Shown: positions 5,299-11,056 of the stretch, piece after piece
How positions within the stretch are numbered: position 1 is the stretch's first letter
Layout: each line of letters opens with the position of its first letter
Assembly (NCBI GenBank): GCA_022866885.1
Contig: JALHWS010000018.1
Location: forward strand, 1-14,170
Length of the DNA stretch: 14,170 nt
Direction of reading: 5' to 3'
Source of the DNA: Candidatus Microgenomates bacterium
GTDB lineage: Bacteria > Patescibacteriota > Microgenomatia > 2-02-FULL-39-11
The notes under the pieces: generated by a model
Seen by the model: the letters and a program-made list of their open reading frames with translations, nothing else
Database searches by the model: none
What the model was told of the DNA's origin: nothing
Program-made: the position numbers and the translations under genes

Positions 5299-6219
5299 AT
5301 GAATTCTCTCAACTGGCGGATTTTATTCAAAGCTTTGCGGCCAAACCAGTGGATCAAAAACCTTATCCTCTTCGCGGCTATAATCTTCAATGGCAAAATT
5401 TTTGACGGCCCTTATCTTCTGCATACCTTATCAGGATTTTTTATCTTTTGCGCCCTTTCTTCATCCTCGTATCTTTTCAACGATATCATCGACTTAAAAT
5501 ACGACCGGCTTCACCCCCTCAAGAAAAAAAGACCGCTGGCCTCAGGCGACTTGCCTTTGAATACGGCTGTTGAAATTGCCTTCCTTTTAGCCCTTTTTGC
5601 CCTGCTTTCGGCAATCCTTATTTCGACCGGCTTTTTCCTGATTTCTTTTTCCTTTATTCTTCTCCATATTCTTTATTCGCTGGTTTTCAAAAAATACGCC
5701 ATTTTGGATATTCTGAGCATCGCTTTCTCTTTCACGCTTAGAGCTTTTGCCGGCGAAATCCTGACCGGCTTTCACCTCCCCTTCTGGCTGTCTTTGACAA
5801 TAATTTTTATCGCCATCTTTATCGCCGCCACCAAAAGGCATGCCGAGCTGCTGCGGGAAGGCTCAAAAACCAGACCGGCTCTTTTCCAGTATCAGGAAAG
5901 GCTCTTGGATTTTTACACCTCGATGTTCGGCTCGGCTTCTATCATCGCCTATTCCCTTTTTACTTTTCTGGAAGAACCACCGCAATTTAATACTCCCGTC
6001 AAAGATTTTCTGATAACCGTCATGCCTCAAGCAGTGGATCGCAAATGGATGATCGTTACTATTCCTTTTATTATCTACATCCTCATGCGCTACGCCCAAC
6101 TGGCATACAGTGGAGCCGATGCGGAACAGCCGGAAAAAATCGTAACAACTGATATTCCCTTAATTGTTTCCATGTTTATCTGGGGAGTAATAATCATTAC
6201 CATCCTATATGTCCTCTGA
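5299..6219 (+). CDS. UbiA-family prenyltransferase, decaprenyl-phosphate phosphoribosyltransferase-like
   Basis: 306 residues from ATG 5299. A longer reading from TTG 5260 is possible, but the family usually begins just before the ALRP.QW.KN motif, seen here at 12-21. Motif 1 is NDIIDLKYDRLHPLKKKRP (61-79), with the Asp residues that bind Mg2+ and diphosphate and the HP.K..RP block characteristic of the DPPR-synthase branch. Motif 2 is DILSIAFSFTLRAFAGE (137-153); KRHAE (179-183) follows. About eight or nine membrane helices are evident. In actinobacteria this branch transfers phosphoribose from PRPP to decaprenyl phosphate, giving lipid-linked ribose or arabinose donors. The preceding FAD gene and following GT-C genes fit a lipid-linked pentose pathway, but the exact sugar is not proven. 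Confidence 0.9.
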   Translation: MNSLNWRILFKALRPNQWIKNLILFAAIIFNGKIFDGPYLLHTLSGFFIFCALSSSSYLFNDIIDLKYDRLHPLKKKRPLASGDLPLNTAVEIAFLLALFALLSAILISTGFFLISFSFILLHILYSLVFKKYAILDILSIAFSFTLRAFAGEILTGFHLPFWLSLTIIFIAIFIAATKRHAELLREGSKTRPALFQYQERLLDFYTSMFGSASIIAYSLFTFLEEPPQFNTPVKDFLITVMPQAVDRKWMIVTIPFIIYILMRYAQLAYSGADAEQPEKIVTTDIPLIVSMFIWGVIIITILYVL

Positions 6220-6230
6220 AATTGGTTATT

Positions 6231-6331
6231 TGTCATCGCGAGCGATCCGCCAGCTGGCGGAGAGCGTGGCGATCCCGTAGGATACCAGTTTGCCCAACGG
6301 GATTGCTTCGGCTCTTAGCCTCGCAATGACA
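6231..6331. repeat. Inverted-repeat (MITE-like) intergenic element with a nested palindrome
   Basis: The terminal repeats TGTCATCGCGAG (6231-6242) and CTCGCAATGACA (6320-6331) pair with one C/T difference. Further inside, ATCCCGT (6272-6278) pairs with ACGGGAT (6297-6303). The whole can fold as one long hairpin of 101 nt. The 5' arm carries an extra TCCGCCAGCTGGCGGA palindrome (6246-6261) with no counterpart on the 3' arm, so one repeat appears inserted in another. The TGTCATTGCGAG...CTCGCAATGACA type of repeat is widespread in bacterial genomes. Here it may form the 3' end of the UbiA transcript. Confidence 0.75.
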
Positions 6332-6362
6332 TAAAATTACGTAAGTCATGTTTTAATTTTCC

Positions 6363-8318
6363 ATGAAAATTTCAAAAAAACAATTATATTTAATAATTAT
6401 TATCACTATCGCCTGTTTCCTCCGTTTCTTCAACCTGATGCGCGATTATCCGTATTTTTTTGACCCCGATGAACGGAACATGGCCGGTGCAATCATGCAG
6501 TTTCGTCTCCCCAAAAAGGTCACGGAAATTCCCAATTGCCTCATTTCCGAATTTTCTTCTCGCAGCTCGCCGGTCACCGGTGACAACCAACAATCAGAGA
6601 CCTGTCATCTCAATCCTCATTTTTTTGCCTATGGTCAATTCCCTCTCTACCTGGCCTATTTTTCTAACCAGGTCACGAAACCTATTTCCAACATTTACTC
6701 GTCTCAAATCATCAGTGACAGCGAAGCTTTTGCCACCAATTTCCCGGCGGCGATCTTTTGGCTGCGTTTCTGGTCTGCGGCCGCTTCCGTGGCAAGTGTC
6801 TATCTCGTTTATCTGATTACCAGGAAGTTGACGGGTGTCAAGTTCGGCCTATTGGCTGCTTTTGCCAGCTCTTTCTCCCCCGGAAACATCCAAGCCGCCC
6901 ATTTCGGTACTACCGAATCTTTCCTCTCTTTCTTCTTCCTCTCTTCTGTCTATTTCTCTATTAAACTTTTCGAAAATCCTTTCAAAAGATCTTTACGAAA
7001 ATACCTGATACTTAATACTAAATACTTAATACTCTTATCTCTTGCCATAGGCCTTGCCTTCGGCTCCAAATTTACCGGTTTATTCTTTCTTGTCCCTCCT
7101 GGTTTGGCAATTATGATGCAATTATTTATATTATTAAAGAAAAAGAGGAAGAATTGGTTAATTGGATTATTGGGTTGTTGGATTATTGGATTATTATTGC
7201 TTGCCGGCTCCATCCTTTTCGCTGCTGTCTCCTCTCCGTATAACCTGGTGGAACCAGAAAGCTTCAAAAGTGCAGTCTTCGGCTATGAAAACGACGTGGC
7301 CACCGGCCGGTACGAGGCTTTTTACACCAGGCAGTTTGTCAACACCGTCCCAATTGCTTTTCAGGCACAAAAGATATTTCCATATACGCTTGGATGGCCG
7401 GTATTTATTTTAGGTAGTATAGGCATACTGTTATCTTCTTTGAAATTACTCATAAACTTCATACTTTCCATTCTCCAAAAATTCAAAGTTCCCGCTTCGA
7501 CCGCGAAGCGAGGCGAGCAAAACTCAAATATCAAATCAAGCTCAAAACTCAAAATTTTGTTATTTGGATTTTGGATTTATTTTATACCGAACGCTTTTCT
7601 CTTCGCCAAATGGACCAGATTTATGACACCGATTTTTGCCTTTTTCTACATTTTTACAGGATATTTCCTGTATAGAGCCTATCAATTACGTTCCAATGTT
7701 GGAAGATTTTTTAATCCGCCAGCCGGCGGATTGATTTTTGCATTTTGCTTTTTGAGCTTTTTACCCGGTGTCGCTTTCATGTCCATCTACGCAAGCGAAG
7801 ACAGCCGTCTGACTGCTTCCAGATGGATATACGCAAATATTCCCAGTAATTCCTATGTTCTTTCTGAAACCGCCAATGTCGTTGACATCCCTCTTGGTCT
7901 TCGGAATGATGATCCGGACCGTCCACTTTCGGATAAATGGAACAATGTTCCAGTAATCTCTTTCGATTTCTATCATATGGATGAAAATCCGGCTATCTTC
8001 GACCAGCTTTTCACCCATCTTGAGAAAGCTGGTTACATCTTCATCCCCTCCCGTAGACTTTTTGCCAACCACCCGAAGATTCCGGCCAAATATCCCCGCC
8101 TGGCCAAATATTACCAACTCCTTTTCTCCGGTAGATTGGGTTTTGAAAAAGTTTCCGAATTTAGTTCTTTCCCGTCACTTGGTCCTTACCGGTTTAATGA
8201 CGAAGGAGCGGAAGAAACCTTTACCGTCTTTGACCATCCGGTGATTAGGATTTATAAAAAAACAAATCCATTCACAATAGAACAATATAAAATGCTATTT
8301 GAAACTGGTAAACTATGA
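6363..8318 (+). CDS. GT39/PMT-like membrane glycosyltransferase, copy 1
   Basis: 651 residues from ATG 6363; no Shine-Dalgarno site. The first helix (about 7-25) is followed by FFDPDERN (32-39), the acidic motif in the first outer loop typical of GT-C enzymes of the PMT_2/GT39 type. About 11-13 helices follow, including HFGTTESFLSFF and KWTRFMTPIFAFF. The last 170 or so residues form a soluble outer domain beginning near SRLTASRWIYANIP. Such enzymes use polyprenyl-phosphate sugars to glycosylate proteins or polymers on the outer side. The next gene is a clear paralog, with the shared C-terminal pattern LFSGRLGFEKVSEF and TFTVFDHP. The protein looks intact but contains probable repeat-derived inserts: residues about 71-74, 377-386 and 451-456, and tandem tracts at 7008-7033 and 7162-7189. 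Confidence 0.85.
   Translation: MKISKKQLYLIIIITIACFLRFFNLMRDYPYFFDPDERNMAGAIMQFRLPKKVTEIPNCLISEFSSRSSPVTGDNQQSETCHLNPHFFAYGQFPLYLAYFSNQVTKPISNIYSSQIISDSEAFATNFPAAIFWLRFWSAAASVASVYLVYLITRKLTGVKFGLLAAFASSFSPGNIQAAHFGTTESFLSFFFLSSVYFSIKLFENPFKRSLRKYLILNTKYLILLSLAIGLAFGSKFTGLFFLVPPGLAIMMQLFILLKKKRKNWLIGLLGCWIIGLLLLAGSILFAAVSSPYNLVEPESFKSAVFGYENDVATGRYEAFYTRQFVNTVPIAFQAQKIFPYTLGWPVFILGSIGILLSSLKLLINFILSILQKFKVPASTAKRGEQNSNIKSSSKLKILLFGFWIYFIPNAFLFAKWTRFMTPIFAFFYIFTGYFLYRAYQLRSNVGRFFNPPAGGLIFAFCFLSFLPGVAFMSIYASEDSRLTASRWIYANIPSNSYVLSETANVVDIPLGLRNDDPDRPLSDKWNNVPVISFDFYHMDENPAIFDQLFTHLEKAGYIFIPSRRLFANHPKIPAKYPRLAKYYQLLFSGRLGFEKVSEFSSFPSLGPYRFNDEGAEETFTVFDHPVIRIYKKTNPFTIEQYKMLFETGKL
6573..6584. repeat. 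Perfect palindrome GTCACCGGTGAC inside glycosyltransferase copy 1
   Basis: A 12-nt perfect palindrome within the loop-coding stretch SSRSSPVTGDNQQSETC. The paralogous next gene has a clearly shorter loop at this place (between the acidic motif and the LNPH motif), so this segment may be an insertion. Confidence 0.4.
7008..7033. repeat. Direct repeat ATACTTAATACT x2 in coding sequence
   Basis: ATACTTAATACT occurs at 7008-7019 and 7022-7033. The tract encodes KYLILNTKYLILL within a membrane-proximal region of glycosyltransferase copy 1. Confidence 0.6.
7162..7189. repeat. Direct repeat TTGGATTATTGG x2 in coding sequence
   Basis: TTGGATTATTGG occurs at 7162-7173 and 7178-7189, a 16-nt period, and encodes part of the membrane helix WLIGLLGCWIIGLLLL. 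Confidence 0.6.
7493..7510. repeat. Intragenic palindrome flanked by CAAA-rich tracts
   Basis: CGCTTCG (7493-7499) and CGAAGCG (7504-7510) form a 7-bp stem with a 4-nt loop. The hairpin is embedded in simple AT-rich words (AATTCAAAG on the left; repeated CTCAAA/ATCAAA on the right to about 7550) and encodes the hydrophilic stretch PASTAKRGEQNSNIKSSSK between two membrane helices. Confidence 0.6.
7715..7730. repeat. Coding copy of the TCCGCCAGCYGGCGGA palindrome
   Basis: TCCGCCAGCCGGCGGA is one base different from the intergenic copies at 372-387 and 6246-6261. It is read in frame as NPPAGG, in a loop between membrane helices of glycosyltransferase copy 1. Confidence 0.75.
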
Positions 8319-8323
8319 TTATT

Positions 8324-8370
8324 AAATTCAAATGTCAAAATTCAAATGACAAATCAAATTCAAATGAAAA
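8324..8370. repeat. AAATTCAAATG-type repeat supplying alternative start codons
   Basis: The words AAATTCAAATG, AAATTCAAATG and AAATTCAAATG recur with short spacers between the stop of copy 1 and the start region of copy 2. Each carries an ATG. The first is quickly followed by an in-frame TGA; the second (8346) and third (8364) open the next gene. Confidence 0.65.
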
Positions 8371-10271
8371 ATAAATTACTTATAGCAATATTCGCTCTTG
8401 GAATATTATTTTTAGCCTCGTTCTTCCGCCTCTACGGTGTCAACTGGGACCAAAATCAGCATCTTCATCCAGACGAACGGTTCCTGACAATGGTAGCCAA
8501 TGGTATCAGCTGGCCAAAAAATCTGACGGAATATCTGGATACCGATACTTCACCATTGAATCCTCATAACCGCGGCTATGGTTTCTTCGTCTACGGCACC
8601 TTTCCGATCTTTTTCACCAAATGGGTGGCTGAAGGTTTGGGCAAAGGAGATTATACCAACCTGACTCTTGTCGGCAGACAGCTATCGGCTTTGTTTGATC
8701 TGGGAACGGTAATTCTCGTGTTTCTGATAGCAAAACAGATAATTACAGGTAGTAATGGCGTTAAATTTAAATATTTTCCCCTTTTTTCCATGTTCTTCTA
8801 CGCTGCCTCGGTCCTTCCTATCCAACTCTCCCACTTCTTCGCAGTCGAGACATATTTGACTTTCTTTATAACTCTATCGTTTTATTTATTAATTAAAATT
8901 ATTAATGTCAATAAAATTCATAATTCCTGCCTGTCTACCTGTGCAGACAGGCGCAGGCAGGCTAAATTCATAATTCTTAATTCTTTACTAGGAGTCTCCT
9001 TCGGCCTGGCCATCGCCTCCAAAATCACCGCCGTATTATTCTTGCCAATAATTGGTTTAGGACTCTTATTTTTATTAATTAAATCAAAAAAATTGTCCTT
9101 AGCTCTTACTTCTTTCTTTTTAATTCTTGTTTCTTCCTATTTCATCGTCCGTCTCGCTCAACCATACCTGTTTGACGAGCCTGACCTTGTCACTTTTTCT
9201 CTAAACCCAAAGGTTTTAAATAACTGGAAGGAACTGAAATCATTTGATGATAGAGATACCTGGTTTCCTCCCGGAGTCCAATGGATTCCTACCAAAGCTT
9301 ATCTTTTCCCTTTTAAGAATCTGATTTTGTGGGGCTTGGGAATACCGTTGGGGGCGCTATCAGTATCAGGTATTATGTATCAGGTATTAGGTATCATTCA
9401 TTCTTCATTTCAGAAAAGAAAAACATACTTACTACTTACTACTTACTACTTTATACTCGCTTTATCGACTCTTTGGATCCTTCTATTATTTTTCTTTCAG
9501 GGCGGGCAATTTAGCAAAAACATGCGTTATTTTATCCCTACCTACCCTTTCCTTGCCCTTCTTTCCGCCTGGTTCTTTGCTAAAAGTATTTATTGGATAA
9601 AAAACAGACTAAATCTGCGGATATCTTTGTTATTTGTTTTTTGTTTTTTGTTATTTGTATTAATATACCCCCTCTCCTTCATGTCCATTTATTCCCATCC
9701 GAATTCCCGTGTCGCCGCTTCGCAGTGGTTATTCCAAAACATCCCCACCGGGGCAAACCTTTCAACCGAACATTGGGATGATAGCCTGCCAATGAGCCTT
9801 GGCGAGCAAATCCGCGAAAGATACAAATATATCGAACTGCCACTTTATAATCCTGATGAAGAAAAAAAATGGCTGGAGATGGACCAGAAACTTAAACAGA
9901 TTGATTATATCGTTATCTCCAGCAACAGGCTCTATGGTTCTATCATGGGCGTCCCGAAACGTTATCCGATTTCCTTCCGCTACTATGAAATGATTTTTGA
10001 CGGTTCTTTGGGCTTTGAGAAAGTGGCCGAATTCACTTCCCGGCCGAATCTGCCTTTACCTTTTATCAGGTATTGCCTGACTTTCCCTTACTCCAATTAC
10101 GGTTTCGTCGCCCAAAAATCATCCGAATGTCCGCTCCCGGGCATCAGTTTCGTCGATGATTATGCCGATGAGTCATTTACCGTCTACGACCATCCGAAAG
10201 TAGTGATTTTCAAGAAAGTGAAGCCTGTTGATTATTTTAGGGTTTTATATATAGAAAACAGCAGTAAGTAA
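8346..10271 (+). CDS. GT39/PMT-like membrane glycosyltransferase, copy 2
   Basis: 641 residues from ATG 8346; ATG 8364 (MKNKLLIAIF) is as plausible, since the first six codons belong to a repeat. The acidic motif HLHPDERF (about 39-46) follows the first helix, as in GT39/PMT enzymes. LNPHNRGYGFFVYG, HFFAVETYLTFF and KNMRYFIPTYPFLALL are typical of these polyprenyl-phosphate sugar-using GT-C proteins. The C-terminal soluble domain shares FMSIYS..NSR.AASQW and FTVYDHPKVVIFKK with copy 1, so the two are tandem paralogs. Residues about 190-213 are encoded by an AT-rich/palindrome composite insert, and further short-period tracts occur at 9363-9450 and 9626-9661. The frame is intact throughout, so it is annotated as functional. 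Confidence 0.85.
   Translation: MTNQIQMKNKLLIAIFALGILFLASFFRLYGVNWDQNQHLHPDERFLTMVANGISWPKNLTEYLDTDTSPLNPHNRGYGFFVYGTFPIFFTKWVAEGLGKGDYTNLTLVGRQLSALFDLGTVILVFLIAKQIITGSNGVKFKYFPLFSMFFYAASVLPIQLSHFFAVETYLTFFITLSFYLLIKIINVNKIHNSCLSTCADRRRQAKFIILNSLLGVSFGLAIASKITAVLFLPIIGLGLLFLLIKSKKLSLALTSFFLILVSSYFIVRLAQPYLFDEPDLVTFSLNPKVLNNWKELKSFDDRDTWFPPGVQWIPTKAYLFPFKNLILWGLGIPLGALSVSGIMYQVLGIIHSSFQKRKTYLLLTTYYFILALSTLWILLLFFFQGGQFSKNMRYFIPTYPFLALLSAWFFAKSIYWIKNRLNLRISLLFVFCFLLFVLIYPLSFMSIYSHPNSRVAASQWLFQNIPTGANLSTEHWDDSLPMSLGEQIRERYKYIELPLYNPDEEKKWLEMDQKLKQIDYIVISSNRLYGSIMGVPKRYPISFRYYEMIFDGSLGFEKVAEFTSRPNLPLPFIRYCLTFPYSNYGFVAQKSSECPLPGISFVDDYADESFTVYDHPKVVIFKKVKPVDYFRVLYIENSSK
8914..8984. repeat. Composite AT-rich plus palindrome insert in glycosyltransferase copy 2
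   Basis: The 13-mer AAATTCATAATTC occurs at 8914-8926 and 8964-8976. Between the copies lies an imperfect GC-rich hairpin starting CTGCCTGTCT and ending GCGCAGGCAGG. The right side continues as CTTAATTCT. It is read in frame as a Cys/Arg-rich stretch (NSCLSTCADRRRQAK), out of character for a membrane protein loop here. The segment 8969-8984 is the exact reverse complement of 10438-10453 in the GT2 gene. Confidence 0.7.
9363..9389. repeat. Direct repeat GTATCAGGTATTA x2 in coding sequence
   Basis: GTATCAGGTATTA occurs at 9363-9375 and 9377-9389, followed by a third partial copy GGTATCA. It encodes part of VSGIMYQVLGI in glycosyltransferase copy 2. Confidence 0.6.
9426..9451. repeat. 7-nt tandem repeat (TACTTAC)3 in coding sequence
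   Basis: Three exact TACTTAC units (9426-9446) and a partial fourth. The unit length is not a multiple of three, so gain or loss of one unit would shift the reading frame of glycosyltransferase copy 2. Confidence 0.7.
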
Positions 10272-10275
10272 TAAC

Positions 10276-10289
10276 AATTGCAAGCAATT
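10276..10289. repeat. Short inverted repeat before the GT2 start
   Basis: AATTGC (10276-10281) and GCAATT (10284-10289) with an AA spacer, just upstream of ATG 10297. The same arms occur in the hairpin at 406-422. The loop is too short for a stable hairpin without opening a pair, so the role is unclear. Confidence 0.4.
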
Positions 10290-10296
10290 TATTAGC

Positions 10297-11052
10297 ATGA
10301 AACTCTCAATCATTATTCCCGTTTACAATGAAGAGAAAACCGTCTCCACTGTTTTGGAAAAGGTTTTCCGGGTCAAACTCCCCTGCCGGAAAGAGATTAT
10401 CGTTGTTGATGACGGATCAATAGACGGAACGGGAAATAGAATTAAGAATTATGCCTGCCCGCCATCAGCTATTGCTGAAGGCAATTGCAGGCGGGAATTA
10501 AGAATTAAGAATTTAAAGATCATTACTCATAAGAAAAATCAGGGAAAGGGGGCAGCGGTGCGAACCGGAATAAAAGCAGCCACCGGCGACTATATCCTCA
10601 TCCAGGACGCTGATCTGGAATACAACCCTGACGAAATCCCCAAGCTACTTTCTCCTGTCATCAATCAGGTTTCAGGGATCAGGGAACAGGGATCAGTTGG
10701 TACTGCCGTCTACGGCTCACGCTTTCAAAGCAACTCTGCTGTCATTCCCCGACTTTACCTTTGGGGCAATAAACTTCTGACTTTTCTGACAAACCTGCTT
10801 TATGGAACTAAACTCACCGATATGGAAACCGGCTATAAACTATTACCTTCGTCTTTTTTGAAAAAAGTTCACCTCGTGGGAAACCGGTTTGAAATCGAGC
10901 CGGAAATCACTATCAAACTGATAAAGGCAAAAATCCCTATCGTGGAAGTACCCATCTCATACCGTAGCCGTTCCCATCTGTCCGGCAAAAAACTAACCGT
11001 CCGGGATGCATGGGGAGCGGTCAAAACACTGTTATTTAATAAATTTAACTGA
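10297..11052 (+). CDS. GT2 glycosyltransferase, DPM1-like polyprenyl-phosphate sugar synthase
   Basis: 251 residues, no membrane helices. The GT-A fold motifs are SIIIPVYNEEKTV (4-16), IIVVDDGSIDGTG (34-46), NQGKGAAVRTGI (81-92), the metal-binding DAD at 104-106 (IQDADLEYNP) and TDMETGYKLL (174-183). These are typical of family 2 enzymes that transfer a hexose from a nucleotide sugar to dolichyl or undecaprenyl phosphate. The product would be the donor for the neighbouring GT-C enzymes. No Shine-Dalgarno site precedes ATG 10297. Two places look expanded against usual family spacing: about 17 extra residues near 52-69 (palindrome-containing insert) and about 9 near 124-134 (CAGGGATCAGGGAA-type tract at 10670-10697). 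Both keep the frame. Confidence 0.9.
   Translation: MKLSIIIPVYNEEKTVSTVLEKVFRVKLPCRKEIIVVDDGSIDGTGNRIKNYACPPSAIAEGNCRRELRIKNLKIITHKKNQGKGAAVRTGIKAATGDYILIQDADLEYNPDEIPKLLSPVINQVSGIREQGSVGTAVYGSRFQSNSAVIPRLYLWGNKLLTFLTNLLYGTKLTDMETGYKLLPSSFLKKVHLVGNRFEIEPEITIKLIKAKIPIVEVPISYRSRSHLSGKKLTVRDAWGAVKTLLFNKFN
10438..10507. repeat. Composite AT-rich plus palindrome insert in the GT2 gene
   Basis: The 13-mer GAATTAAGAATTA occurs at 10439-10451 and 10495-10507. Between the copies is a GC-rich inverted repeat (CCTGCCCGCC ... GGCGGG) with inner complementary words. It is read in frame as about 17-20 residues (ACPPSAIAEGNCRRE...) between two conserved GT2 motifs. Its left end 10438-10453 is the exact reverse complement of 8969-8984. 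Confidence 0.7.
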
Positions 11053-11056
11053 TTCC

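Noticed and set aside
11006..11056. Upstream ATG start for GT-C-like copy A
   Set aside because: It overlaps the end of GT2 and adds 17 residues absent from copy B, which aligns exactly from ATG 11057.
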